A DNA stretch of 64,000 nucleotides from BOG-224 sp963783505 (GTDB lineage Bacteria > Acidobacteriota > Terriglobia > Bryobacterales > Bryobacteraceae), in the NCBI GenBank assembly GCA_963783505.1, contig CAWAOP010000025.1:124001-188000 (forward strand), given 5' to 3'. How positions within the stretch are numbered: the stretch's first letter is position 1; the number at the start of each line of letters is the position of its first letter. Under the pieces are notes generated by a model. It was not told where the DNA came from. It worked only from the letters and a program-made list of their open reading frames with translations, and did not search any database. Positions 37,917-46,679 of the stretch are shown here, in pieces. The position numbers and the translations under genes were made by a program.

Positions 37917-37996
37917 GTGGCGCACGCTTTAGCGTGCAGCGCCAAAATTTATTCTGGCGGCCGTCGGCCAAGTGGGGCAGGCGCTTCCGCCTGTCC
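37917..37996. repeat. Tandem palindromic repeats downstream of the esterase gene
   Basis: The first hairpin is GCACGCT-TT-AGCGTGC (37922-37937) within GTGGCGC...GCGCC. The second is GGGGCAGGC-GCTTCC-GCCTGTCC (37972-37996). The gap between uvrB and the esterase gene consists mostly of these elements. Confidence 0.68.
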
Positions 37997-38028
37997 AGCG
38001 CACGAAGCGCGCCGTGTCCGGACAACTC

Positions 38029-39534
38029 CTACCGCGCCCGTTGCCGTTCGCGCAACGCCGCCAACAAATCCAGCCGCTCGGCCCTGAAATGCTCGCGCGC
38101 TTCGACTGTGTCGCCGAATTCCATCAGACGGTCCGTGGCGGATGTGTAGGCAGGCCATTCCGGCAGGCCAGCTCCGTTGGGGTTGCCCGTTTTTGCGAAC
38201 CGGACCCAGGCCGCACTCATGGTCTCCGCCATCCGGCTATCCGAATCGGCAGGGAACCACCCCAGAATCGGGCGGAGATGGTCAAACACGAAAGGGATCT
38301 CGCTGCCGTGCGAGGCTCCCCGCGCCTCGTTGCGTCGGTTCGAGACGACGTACGAAAAGAAATAAAGGTACGCGGGTTTCCCAACTTTCTCCATTTGCGA
38401 AGCCAGAAAGCGCGCCGGTTCCAAAAACAGGGCGTCGGAAAACAGATCTTGCGCGGCCCGCTCCGGATTGTCGCCATACAGGCGCCGCACCTGCGCGCTC
38501 ATTCCGCCAACCCTGGCAAGGATCGTCTCGGGGCTGATCCCAAACGTCGTCATCAGACTTGCCTCGAAGCTGTTCGCCCCCAGCAAAAAGGGAACCGGCG
38601 CCTGTTTGCCGGCGGCGAACAGGCTCGGCGGATCGGCCGTTACGTACTTGCCGTCGATCACCGGCGTGTAAGAGCCCAGCGTGACGCGCCCCTGCTTTGC
38701 CAAAATCGCCGAAGCCGGCAGAGCACGCAGCACTTTCAGATCCGCCGCGCCCCACTCCGCGGCCTTACGGACGCCCGACTGTTCCAGTTCGGAAATTGTC
38801 GAGAGAGCCGTGTGGGCGCCGCCGCTTTCCGCGATGGCCTTCTGAAAGAGGCCGCGCGCGGCCGGAGACGCCATGAGAAAATTCACCGAAGCGCCGCCCG
38901 CCGATTCGCCGAATATGGTGACGTTATCGGGATCGCCGCCGAACGCCGCAATGTTTCGCTTCACCCACCGAAGCGCGGCGATCTGATCCATAAGCCCGAA
39001 ATTGGCGGCGGGTTCGTCCTGAGATTCCTTGCTCAGCTCCGGATAGGCGAATAGTCCGAAATCGCCCAACCGGTAGTTGATCGTCACCACCACCACGCCC
39101 AGCGGCGCGAGCAACTGCCCGTTGTAAACCACAAGCTGGCCCGAACCCTCCACGAACGCGCCGCCGTGAATCCAAACCATCACCGCGGCCTTGGATGCGC
39201 CCTTGGGAGCCCATACGTTCAGCGTGAGACAGTCCTCGCTCACGCTCGAAACCTGCAATGCGCTGCCCAGTGCCCGATTCTGCATGCAGGCTGCGCCGTA
39301 GCGGCCCGCGTCGCGCACGCCATCCCAGGACCGCGGCGGCCGCGGCGCTCTCCACCGCAAATCCCCAACGGGCGGCGCGGCGTACGGAATGCCCGACCAA
39401 GTTATCACGCCGTCGAGACCGGCTCCCGTGATACGCCCCGATTCGATCGTGACCGGCGCCGGCTGCCCAGCGAGCGCTGCGGCCCAGGCCACCGCGAGCG
39501 CAGCCGTCCATGCTCGGAGGCAAATCCGTCTCAT
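38029..39534 (-). CDS. Secreted carboxylesterase (type B)
   Basis: About 501 residues from the ATG at 39534 (GGAGG upstream). A signal peptide (AWTAALAVAWAAALAGQ) precedes an alpha/beta hydrolase: WSGIPYAAPPVGDLRWR, SEDCLTLNVWAP, MVWIHGGAFVEGSG (oxyanion hole), nucleophile elbow IFGESAGGASVN, and a late GASHGSEIPFVF supplying the histidine. It hydrolyses ester or carbamate bonds of unknown substrates in the periplasm. The mapped 38029 end has a normal stop and the gene is intact. Confidence 0.88.
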   Translation of the reverse strand: MRRICLRAWTAALAVAWAAALAGQPAPVTIESGRITGAGLDGVITWSGIPYAAPPVGDLRWRAPRPPRSWDGVRDAGRYGAACMQNRALGSALQVSSVSEDCLTLNVWAPKGASKAAVMVWIHGGAFVEGSGQLVVYNGQLLAPLGVVVVTINYRLGDFGLFAYPELSKESQDEPAANFGLMDQIAALRWVKRNIAAFGGDPDNVTIFGESAGGASVNFLMASPAARGLFQKAIAESGGAHTALSTISELEQSGVRKAAEWGAADLKVLRALPASAILAKQGRVTLGSYTPVIDGKYVTADPPSLFAAGKQAPVPFLLGANSFEASLMTTFGISPETILARVGGMSAQVRRLYGDNPERAAQDLFSDALFLEPARFLASQMEKVGKPAYLYFFSYVVSNRRNEARGASHGSEIPFVFDHLRPILGWFPADSDSRMAETMSAAWVRFAKTGNPNGAGLPEWPAYTSATDRLMEFGDTVEAREHFRAERLDLLAALRERQRAR

Positions 39535-39608
39535 GTGTTCCCTCCTCACCCTAATCCACATTGTGACTCCAATCGGCAAAAGAGGCTCATCCGCCCGCCC
39601 ATGACACA

Positions 39609-40943
39609 ATGGATAGAAGCGTGGGGAAATATTTCGTCCAGAATTTCGGGTGCCGCGCCGCGCAGGCCGATGGAGCGGCGCTCGAATCGCAACTCGAAGC
39701 GAAAGGATTCGAAGCCGCTGCCCACTCCTCGGCCGCCGACGTGCTGGTTCTGAATTCCTGCACCGTCACGGCCGCGGCCGATGAAGACGTGCGCCGCGCC
39801 ATTCGCCGCGCGCATCGCGAAAATCCCGCCGCGCGCATCCTGGTGACCGGCTGCTACGCGCAGCGCGCGCCCCAGGAGCTCGCGGCCTATCCCGGCGTCG
39901 AATGGGTGGTAGGCAATTCCCATAAGACGCAAATCGCGGACTTGCTGACAATCGAGGTGGGGCAGGCGGTTTCGCCTGCCGCGGCCCCCTATCATGGCAA
40001 TATTATTGTCGGCGATATTTTCGCGCAGCGCGATTTTCTCTCCGCGCCGGTGGAGGACGCCGCCGGCGACCGCACGCGCCCGAACCTGAAGATCCAGGAC
40101 GGGTGCAACAATCGCTGTTCATTTTGCATCATTCCCTTCGTACGCGGATCGAGCCGCAGCGCACCCGCGGCGCAGGTGGTCGGGCAAGTGCGCTCCCTCG
40201 CGGGCCGTTATAGGGAAGTGGTGCTGAGCGGCATCAACCTCGGGCGCTGGGGCAGGGAAGCGGGCTCAGGCGGAGGCAAGCGCCTGGCCGATCTGGTTCG
40301 TCTGTTGCTTGCCGAAACTCCCGTGGAGCGCCTGCGGCTGAGCTCCGTCGAACCGATGGACTGGAGCGACGACCTGCTTCGGCTCCTCGCCGATTCCCCT
40401 CGCATGGCGCAACACGTCCACGCGCCCCTGCAGAGCGGGTCCGACCGCATCCTGCGCCTCATGCACCGCCGCTACCGTCCCCGCCATTACGCCGACCGCG
40501 TCTTGAAGGCGCGCGCCTGGATGCCCGAGGCAGCCATCGGCGCGGATGTCATGACCGGCTTCCCCGGCGAAACCGGCGCCGATTTCGCCCAGACCGTGCG
40601 ATTCATCGAAGACCTGCCCTTCACCTATCTGCACGTGTTCACTTACTCCGAGCGCCCGGGCACGCCCGCGGCCGATTGTGCGGACCAGGTCCCCGTTCCC
40701 GTCAGGAAAGATCGCACCCGCGCGCTTCGCAGTCTCGCCGCCGCAAAAAACCGCGCGTTCCGCGAGCGCATGATTGGCCGCACCGTCTCCGCCGTGACGC
40801 TCCATGAGCCGCGCGCCGCCCTCAGCGGCAACTATCTGAAAATCGAGCTCACGGAATCGCGTGAGCCAAACCAACTGATCGATTTCCGCATCGGCGGCAT
40901 CACGGAAAACGGACTGCGAGAGGCGCATTACGGCAAATCTTAA
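39609..40943 (+). CDS. mtaB: tRNA (N6-threonylcarbamoyladenosine-C2) methylthiotransferase MtaB
   Basis: A 444-residue radical-SAM methylthiotransferase acting on t6A37 of tRNA. The N-terminal domain supplies C15, C51 and C82 to one [4Fe-4S] cluster. The radical-SAM motif CNNRCSFC (C164, C168, C171) binds the second. Later come SGINLGRWG, HAPLQSGSDRILRLMHRRY and GADVMTGFPGE. A C-terminal TRAM-like region follows. Between the N-terminal and radical-SAM domains, residues 117-126 (VGQAVSPAAA) come from a palindromic repeat, so the family's variable linker is lengthened. A GTG at 39621 is an alternative start. Confidence 0.88.
   Translation: MDRSVGKYFVQNFGCRAAQADGAALESQLEAKGFEAAAHSSAADVLVLNSCTVTAAADEDVRRAIRRAHRENPAARILVTGCYAQRAPQELAAYPGVEWVVGNSHKTQIADLLTIEVGQAVSPAAAPYHGNIIVGDIFAQRDFLSAPVEDAAGDRTRPNLKIQDGCNNRCSFCIIPFVRGSSRSAPAAQVVGQVRSLAGRYREVVLSGINLGRWGREAGSGGGKRLADLVRLLLAETPVERLRLSSVEPMDWSDDLLRLLADSPRMAQHVHAPLQSGSDRILRLMHRRYRPRHYADRVLKARAWMPEAAIGADVMTGFPGETGADFAQTVRFIEDLPFTYLHVFTYSERPGTPAADCADQVPVPVRKDRTRALRSLAAAKNRAFRERMIGRTVSAVTLHEPRAALSGNYLKIELTESREPNQLIDFRIGGITENGLREAHYGKS
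39957..39980. repeat. GTGGGGC-type palindrome inside mtaB
   Basis: GTGGGGCAGGC-GGTTTC-GCCTGCC. It differs from the copies at 34299 and 52031 by a single base. In frame, it encodes VGQAVSPA between the two iron-sulfur domains of MtaB. Confidence 0.78.
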
Positions 40944-40970
40944 GATCGCCGATTTCAGAGGATTCCCAGT

Positions 40971-41126
40971 TTAAGTGGACCTTCGCTTCGCTCTCGGCGG
41001 TCGAATCTTGACAATCACCTCGCCGAACTTGGTCACATAGATCGGCTTGCCTGTCCGCTCGACTTCCGCGACTACCGCGCAGCAGTGCGTCCGGAGCTTG
41101 GATACTGAGATCTTCTTGACCGCCAT
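40971..41126 (-). CDS. Small Phd/YefM-type antitoxin, no toxin adjacent
   Basis: A 51-residue protein: ATG at 41126 with GAGG upstream, TAA at 40971-40973. MAVKKISVSKLRTHCCAVVA and EVERTGKPIYVTKFGEVIVKI match the N-terminal DNA-binding half of Phd/YefM antitoxins (helix-strand, then TGxPxxVTxxGxxVxxI). The basic end RPPRAKRRST replaces the usual toxin-binding tail. The neighbours are mtaB (convergent) and an MFS gene, not a toxin. It is either a remnant or acts on a distant toxin. Confidence 0.68.
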   Translation of the reverse strand: MAVKKISVSKLRTHCCAVVAEVERTGKPIYVTKFGEVIVKIRPPRAKRRST

Positions 41127-41139
41127 TATCGATATCCTC

Positions 41140-42273
41140 TCAAAGAGCCAGGCTCACCGCCACCATGATGACGGAAGCCGCGGGCAGCAGCAGCAGCGCC
41201 TTCTTCAGCCGCTTCGGATCGTCGCCCGCAATGCCGCCGATGATCGGCGAGCTCACCACCAGCCCGAACCACCCGAAGACCAGCGCGATGCCCCTGGCCG
41301 TTCCGACGGCGTCGCCGAAGCTCTTGGTGGCGTTCACAATCGCGAGCGTCGTCGGGAACACCGGCGCCATGGCGATGCCGGCCAGAAACACGGACGCCTG
41401 CGCCAGGCCCGCGCCTTTGGCTTGAAGCATGAGCCACGTGGTCGCCGCCATCAGCGCCGAAGCCGCCATCAGCACCGTCTCGGGCTTTACCGACGATAGA
41501 ACCGGCGAGACCGCCATGCGGCCGATCAGCAAGCCCAGCGCGAACCCCAGCGAGAGAATCGTCAGCGCCTTCGCCTGCTCGACGCCCTGCGCGACCAGGT
41601 GCCGCACCAGCCAGTTCCACACTCCCACCTCGCAAGCGACATAGAGGAACAGCATCAGAGAGAGCAGCCACAGCGCCGGGTGCGTCATCAGCGAACCGAC
41701 GGCGCCGAACTGGAAACCCACCTTTCCGCTAGGCTCCGGCATTCCGCCTGTCGCGCCGCTTACCACCAGGGCCAACGCGGCCAGGGACGCGGCGAACACA
41801 AGCAACCGGGCCACATTGTTGCGGAACAGATTGGCCGCTACCAGCGGTGTGACTAACCCGCCCAGGCCGAAAAAGAGGTTCAGCAGGTTGGAAACGCCCG
41901 CGGGTGTCAGACTGAAGAGGTTGATTACCGGAGGAAGCCCGAAAGCGCTGTTCACAATAGCGCCGCCGCCCGTACCGAGCGCAACGAGCGCCGCCATGAT
42001 CATCCCGTAGCCGGTCGCCGCCCTCACCGATAGGAGCGCCGCCACAACCAGCGCGAGGCCGGTCAGTAGGCCCGTTTTCACGCCGTACAGGTCCATGAGA
42101 GGGCCAACCCAAAACGACCCGATCATCAACCCGATGGCCTGCGCCATGGCAAGACTTCCGTTTTGCTTCGGAGAAAGCGAAAACTTGCGGGAAAGATCGG
42201 GCAGGATCGTGCCCAGCATGGACGCGATAATCCCGTATACGAAGATCGAAAGGACCGCGGAGAGGATCAGCAT
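41140..42273 (-). CDS. Major facilitator superfamily transporter
   Basis: About 377 residues from the ATG at 42273, twelve hydrophobic helices. Features: LPDLSRKFSLSPKQNGSLAMAQAIGLMIGSFWVGPLMDLYGVK (loop 2-3 motif in GPLMDLYGVK), INLFSLTPAGVSNLLNLFFGLGG and the second-half LGFALGLLIGRM. The pattern is close to the fucose/glucose-galactose type sugar permeases (FucP-like), but substrate cannot be assigned. Sequence upstream of 42273 in frame is repeat DNA, so the later ATG is preferred. Confidence 0.8.
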   Translation of the reverse strand: MLILSAVLSIFVYGIIASMLGTILPDLSRKFSLSPKQNGSLAMAQAIGLMIGSFWVGPLMDLYGVKTGLLTGLALVVAALLSVRAATGYGMIMAALVALGTGGGAIVNSAFGLPPVINLFSLTPAGVSNLLNLFFGLGGLVTPLVAANLFRNNVARLLVFAASLAALALVVSGATGGMPEPSGKVGFQFGAVGSLMTHPALWLLSLMLFLYVACEVGVWNWLVRHLVAQGVEQAKALTILSLGFALGLLIGRMAVSPVLSSVKPETVLMAASALMAATTWLMLQAKGAGLAQASVFLAGIAMAPVFPTTLAIVNATKSFGDAVGTARGIALVFGWFGLVVSSPIIGGIAGDDPKRLKKALLLLPAASVIMVAVSLAL

Positions 42274-42344
42274 AGCGCCTGAAATCGTATCAGATTGCAG
42301 CTCCGCACACGGCGGGACCAAACGGCCGTTAGCCGCCCGTGAAA

Positions 42345-42600
42345 TTTCTTCACCGCGGAGCCGCGGAGGGCGCGGAGAACACACGGAGACAACAAGATCT
42401 TCTCTCTGTGCGGCCTCGGCTGGCTCCACGCTGCCGCTCGATAACGACCCAGGCTATCCTGCGAATGGCCCCACGCCTCGCCACCTGCTGGGTGAATCGC
42501 CGAGGAAGCCGAGTACGCAGAGCAATGAGCCTCCTTCGCGTAATCTCAGCGTCCTCCGCGCCTCCGCGGTCAGCCCGAGAACTCTACCTGAGCGGTTATG
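42345..42600. repeat. MITE-like inverted repeat element in the MFS-methyltransferase gap
   Basis: The left end carries ACCGCGGAGCCGCGGAGG and the right end CTCCGCGCCTCCGCGGT, an imperfect inverted pair of the CCGCGGAGG-type repeat, about 200 bp apart with no gene between. It takes up most of the 350-bp gap 42274-42623. Size and inverted ends suggest a small non-autonomous element, but no target duplication was identified. Confidence 0.5.
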
Positions 42601-42623
42601 GAGCGATTACGGAACGATAGCGC

Positions 42624-44288
42624 CTACGGCTTCCGCGCTATCACCGCGTAGTCCAGCGCGCCGAAAAACGCCTCGTGAAATTCCGCCGGCAACGAAGCCA
42701 GCGCCGGAGCCACATCCACTGCCGGCGCGAGCTTGAGCGCCGTCTGCGGTTCCATCCCGCTCTCGCGCAGGTAAAACTCCAGCAGAGGACGCGGGACCGG
42801 CCGCACGTGCGTCGGATCCAGATAGAAATACGTCGCGAAAATCGCCAGGCATTCGGGATTGGGCGTCTCGATCGCGATCACGCCTCCGCTCTCCAGACGC
42901 GAGGCGCAAAGTTTGATGAACTCCGGCAATCGCGCCGGCGCCAAATGCTCCACCACCTGCCCGCAAAAGATGCCGTCGAGCGACTCCTCCGCGAGGCTCG
43001 CAAGGTATTCGAAAAGGTCCGCCTCGTGCGCCTCGAGTCCTTTCAAATGGCACGCGGCCACGCACTCGGCGCTGGCGTCGATTCCGGACGCGCCAACTCC
43101 GGCCTCGCGCATCAGCTCCAGAAACTCGCCGCGTCCGCAACCGATATCGAGTACGGCCTCGCGGCCCTTGAAGTACTCGACGTAGACGCGCTGGCCAGCC
43201 TTGACGCGCTCTTCCGGTCCGCGGAACCGCTCCGCAAACCATGCGTAATCGATCTCCGGCGAAGCCGCCGCCTGTGTTGGCGCAGCCGTTGCGGTTGCAG
43301 GCGCTCCCACGAGTTGAAGCCGCCGGCGTACAATGCGCAACTCCGCGTGAATCAACCGTTCGAAGCCGGCCTTCACGAGCTCCATGTTGGCCAATAGGTC
43401 GCTCCGAATATCCTGGTTCGCGCGCGCCAGCGCGGAAGTGAAATCGGCGTGCTGAGTGCGCAGCGCGTCGCGGTAGTTGGCGTCCATCAAATCGGCGCGG
43501 TGGCCGAAAGCTGCCTGCAAATCGGCGACGCTTCGCAGGAACTGAATTTCGTTGGTGGCCAGTTTGTGCTCCCAGCCCGCGCGCCACTCCGCCCAATGCT
43601 TGCGGATATCTCCGAATTCCTGAACCAAACGCTCGCGCTCCGCGGCCCATTCTCCAAGCTTGTGGTCCCATCCGCGGCGCCACTCGGACCAATGCGCCGC
43701 AAGATCGCTCAACTGCCGAGCCGCTCCCGTGGCGTCCTCGCGCGTCTGCGCCGCCAGGCGATCCACCGCGTCCAGATGATGGTGCAATTCCTCGAGCGCC
43801 GCGTCGCGCGCATGGATCCCCTCGCGGAACTCTTTTTTCGCGCTCTCCAACCCGATCGCGAATTCCGCCTTCGCCGCCTCCAACTCGGCTGCGGCGTTTA
43901 TTTTGGCGGCCTCCAGTTCTCGAGTGAGCGTCGCGATGGCCCCGTTAGCGGTCGCCAGCGCGCGATTCGTCTCCACCAGCGTCTCGATGACCGCATCCAT
44001 GGCGGCGACGGCCCGGCGATTGAAGACCACCTGTTCGCGCACGTGCCAGTCGAGCGCTCGCGCCAGCGCCTTCTTCCAGACCTGGATCGCCCAGTTATGA
44101 AGCCCCGGCCGTCTGGGGTTCACGGCGCCGATGGACGCCACTTTTCCGAGCGCCGCATCGCGGGCGCGCGCCAGCGGCTCTAAATCGGGCAGAGGAATTT
44201 CCGTTCCCGCCGGCGCGGCGCCCGAATAGCGCGAACGCACGCGATCGCGGACTTCGTTCAATATGGCCAGCAGCTCAGCGCTTTCCAC
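42624..44288 (-). CDS. Coiled-coil class I SAM-dependent methyltransferase
   Basis: A 554-residue protein. Residues about 95-320 are a long heptad-rich coiled coil containing a duplicated 13-residue unit, HWSEWRRGWDHKL (199-211) and HWAEWRAGWEHKL (231-243), 32 residues apart. The C-terminal methyltransferase has motif I VLDIGCGRGEF (379-389), GIDASAECVAACH, and CGQVVEHLAPARLPEFI. The layout recalls methyltransferases that cap surface polysaccharides and measure length with a coiled coil. That role is a guess. Its start overlaps the queF end by 14 bp. Confidence 0.75.
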   Translation of the reverse strand: MESAELLAILNEVRDRVRSRYSGAAPAGTEIPLPDLEPLARARDAALGKVASIGAVNPRRPGLHNWAIQVWKKALARALDWHVREQVVFNRRAVAAMDAVIETLVETNRALATANGAIATLTRELEAAKINAAAELEAAKAEFAIGLESAKKEFREGIHARDAALEELHHHLDAVDRLAAQTREDATGAARQLSDLAAHWSEWRRGWDHKLGEWAAERERLVQEFGDIRKHWAEWRAGWEHKLATNEIQFLRSVADLQAAFGHRADLMDANYRDALRTQHADFTSALARANQDIRSDLLANMELVKAGFERLIHAELRIVRRRLQLVGAPATATAAPTQAAASPEIDYAWFAERFRGPEERVKAGQRVYVEYFKGREAVLDIGCGRGEFLELMREAGVGASGIDASAECVAACHLKGLEAHEADLFEYLASLAEESLDGIFCGQVVEHLAPARLPEFIKLCASRLESGGVIAIETPNPECLAIFATYFYLDPTHVRPVPRPLLEFYLRESGMEPQTALKLAPAVDVAPALASLPAEFHEAFFGALDYAVIARKP

Positions 44289-44685
44289 CGGCCCTCCTTG
44301 CGGCCCGGCTCCAATCCGCGGTCACGACGGTGGTCAATCCGCCCCGCGACTTAAACGCGCCCACCACGCTCGCACGCACCGGCGCGGCGGCCTTCACCAC
44401 ATCGCGAAGAATGCGGTTGACTGCGTTCTCCTGAAAGATGCCCAGGTTGCGATACGCATTCAAGTACATCTTGTACGACTTGAGTTCCAGGCAGCGCTTC
44501 GCGGGTACGTACGTCAGCATGACCTCTCCGAAATCCGGCAACCCGGTTTTCGGGCACACCGACGTGAATTCCGGCATGGCGATTTCGATTTCGTAATCCG
44601 CGTATTGGTTCGGCCAGGTTTCGATCTCGGGAAGCTCCGCGTCTACTCCGGCGCGCGCGTGTTCGTCCGTATATTCCGTCTTCAT
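44275..44685 (-). CDS. queF: NADPH-dependent preQ0 reductase QueF
   Basis: A 136-residue enzyme reducing 7-cyano-7-deazaguanine to preQ1 in queuosine synthesis. FTSVCPKTGLPDFGEV contains the catalytic cysteine and the following aspartate; LELKSYKMYLNAYRN is the NADPH-binding QueF motif; later F(Q)ENAVNRIL. The ATG at 44685 overlaps the upstream stop. Short unimodular type. A longer in-frame reading is upstream-gene shadow. Confidence 0.93.
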   Translation of the reverse strand: MKTEYTDEHARAGVDAELPEIETWPNQYADYEIEIAMPEFTSVCPKTGLPDFGEVMLTYVPAKRCLELKSYKMYLNAYRNLGIFQENAVNRILRDVVKAAAPVRASVVGAFKSRGGLTTVVTADWSRAARRAGGKR

Positions 44686-45890
44686 GCCAGGGCCTTCGAT
44701 AGTAAATCGAGAAACATTCCCACATCGGCGACTACGCCGACGGCCTGCCCCGTCCCGCGGTCGCTGACCTTGGTGACCACCGCCGGGTTGATATCCACGC
44801 ACACGATCTTCACCGCGCTCGGCAGCATGTTGCCCGCGGCGATCGAATGCAGCATCGAGCCCAGGCACAGCGCCAGGCCGGCCCCCTTAAGCTGCGCGGC
44901 GTATGCGTCCTGCGCCGCGTTCATATCCGTGATCGTCTCGGGAAGCGGTCCGTCGTCGCGCAAGCTGCCGGCCAGCACAAATGGGATTCCGGCCTTCACG
45001 CATTCGTACAGGATACCGGACTTCAGCTTTCCGCTTTCGACCGCCTTCGTCGCCGATCCCGCATGATAGACCGTGTTGATGGCGCGCATGTGATTGCGGT
45101 GCCCGTGCTCCGCTTGCCGGCCGTCTTCCAACCGCACGCCCAGCGAAGTCCCGAACAGCGAAGCTTCCACGTCGTGTACGCCCAGCGCATTGCCGCTGAG
45201 TAGCGCGTGAACGTATCCGCGCCGCACGAGCGAGGCCAGCCCAGTCACTCCGCCCGTATGCACCACCACTGGGCCGGCGATCACCACTACCTTGCGCCCT
45301 TGCTCGATAGTCTGCTTGATCAGCGCGGCTGTTTGCCGAACCGCGGTCTCCACCTGCCGTTCCGACGAAATGCCGTTGGACATGAACGCGAACGAGTTCC
45401 GGTCGCGTTCTTTAGACTCCGGCGTCACGCGGATTCCGCGCAGCCCAACCACCACCGAGTCGCCTTGCTTGATATCGCGCAGCCTGCGGCAGGCGGCCCG
45501 GCCGTCCGCCACGACGATCAGCGCGTCCATGCGCTGGTTCTCGGCCTCCACCCACTTGCGGCCCACTCGGACAGCCGTGCGGTGATTCGTCGTCGAATAG
45601 AAATCCTCCGGCGCGCAGCGGTCGCGCTCCACCTTTCGCAGCACCGCTTCGCCCGCGTCCGCCGGCGCGCAGCCCAGCTCCAGCAGAGCTTCGAGCAGAC
45701 GGCCCAGCGACGCCTCATCCGGGGTTTCCACCTTCAACCGCAGATGGGACGGCTCGCTGTTCGTGCGCCCGATTTTGAAGCGTTCGACCTCGAATCGGCC
45801 GCTATGCTCCACGACCTTATCGAAGATTCGCTCCATGATATGCGAATCGATCAGGTGACCGACGGCCTCGACTACTTCTTGAAACGGCAT
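44682..45890 (-). CDS. TIGR00300/LOR-SDH family protein (possible ornithine cyclodeaminase)
   Basis: A 402-residue protein of the TIGR00300 family, which resembles the linker region of lysine-oxoglutarate reductase/saccharopine dehydrogenase. The N-terminal domain includes DSHIMERIFDKVVEHSGRFEVERFKIG. The C-terminal Rossmann-like domain includes VVVIAGPVVVHTGGVTGL, HALLSGNALGVHDVEASLFGTSLGV and VDINPAVVTKVSDRG. Some relatives act as NAD-dependent ornithine cyclodeaminases or as part of arginine dihydrolases. Activity here is unproven. It leads the operon with queF and the methyltransferase. Confidence 0.8.
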   Translation of the reverse strand: MPFQEVVEAVGHLIDSHIMERIFDKVVEHSGRFEVERFKIGRTNSEPSHLRLKVETPDEASLGRLLEALLELGCAPADAGEAVLRKVERDRCAPEDFYSTTNHRTAVRVGRKWVEAENQRMDALIVVADGRAACRRLRDIKQGDSVVVGLRGIRVTPESKERDRNSFAFMSNGISSERQVETAVRQTAALIKQTIEQGRKVVVIAGPVVVHTGGVTGLASLVRRGYVHALLSGNALGVHDVEASLFGTSLGVRLEDGRQAEHGHRNHMRAINTVYHAGSATKAVESGKLKSGILYECVKAGIPFVLAGSLRDDGPLPETITDMNAAQDAYAAQLKGAGLALCLGSMLHSIAAGNMLPSAVKIVCVDINPAVVTKVSDRGTGQAVGVVADVGMFLDLLSKALA

Positions 45891-45898
45891 GAGTTGAG

Positions 45899-46048
45899 AA
45901 TTCCAGTGTAGCGGGAGTCGGGAGAAAGGAGAAAGGAGTCAGGAGTCAGAAGCGGGGAGCCAGGAGAAAGCCGCGAACCGATCTCGTGTCCACGCCGGCC
46001 TTGTGGGGTCAGGCCTTTCGGCCTGCCGCCGCGCTTATGCGCGGCGTT
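45899..46048. repeat. Purine-rich repeat plus palindromes
   Basis: 45911-45970 is built from GGAGAAA and GGAGTCAG units. 46003-46048 has hairpins AGGCC-TTTC-GGCCT and CCGCGC-TTAT-GCGCGG after GTGGGG. Together they fill the gap between the TIGR00300 gene and the end of the carrier-protein operon. Confidence 0.6.
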
Positions 46049-46073
46049 CCGAAGCTACTCACCCACTCACCGC

Positions 46074-46679
46074 TCAATAATCGTGAACGCTCGCCGTCAA
46101 AGCCCGTCCCGCCGCCACCGCCGCAACATAATCCGCGCCGGCGTCAATCTCCCGAATCACCCATTCCGCCGGCAACTCGGCCCCGGCTCCAAGCAGCCCA
46201 ATTCCCTGCGCCTTCAGCGCCGCTTCAATGCGCGTCCACCTGCGAAAGAACTCGCGCTCGCGTCCACCCTCCGGCGCAGCCGCGAAACCCGCCGCCTCGC
46301 TCGGCGGAAAGAATCGCTGGGCGATGGCCTCGCAGTTCGGAATGGCCCGCGCGCGCTCGATATCCACGCCGATGTCCACTCCCAAAGCCACTCCCACAAG
46401 CGCCATCCCGTGCGAATGCGAGAGATTGAAGCGAATCTCGGGTGCGCCGGAGAGATACGGCTTGCCGCGCTCGCCGAATGCGAATTGGAGTGGAGCGTTC
46501 GTCGCCGCCGCCAGAATGGAACGTAATGCTCCATGCGAACGCACGTAATGAATGCGGTCTTTCTCGAATCGAAACCGTGCGGCGCGATCCCGTTCTTCGG
46601 CGGAGAGCGGCAGGCAGCGATCCTCGGCCACCTCATCCAGCCGAATTCGCCAGACGTGAAGCTCGCCCTCCTTTAACAT
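46074..46679 (-). CDS. 4'-phosphopantetheinyl transferase (Sfp type)
   Basis: About 201 residues from the ATG at 46679. It transfers phosphopantetheine from CoA to a carrier-protein serine. Motifs: RGKPYL, FNLSHSHGMALVGVA, metal-binding VDIGVDIE, FFPPSEAAGF and RRWTRIEAALKAQGIGL. In the last, isoleucine replaces the usual lysine of WxxKE, though the glutamate is kept. It overlaps the thioesterase stop by a few bases and is the last gene of the operon, so its natural target is most likely the carrier domain of the FkbH-like protein. Confidence 0.85.
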   Translation of the reverse strand: MLKEGELHVWRIRLDEVAEDRCLPLSAEERDRAARFRFEKDRIHYVRSHGALRSILAAATNAPLQFAFGERGKPYLSGAPEIRFNLSHSHGMALVGVALGVDIGVDIERARAIPNCEAIAQRFFPPSEAAGFAAAPEGGREREFFRRWTRIEAALKAQGIGLLGAGAELPAEWVIREIDAGADYVAAVAAGRALTASVHDY

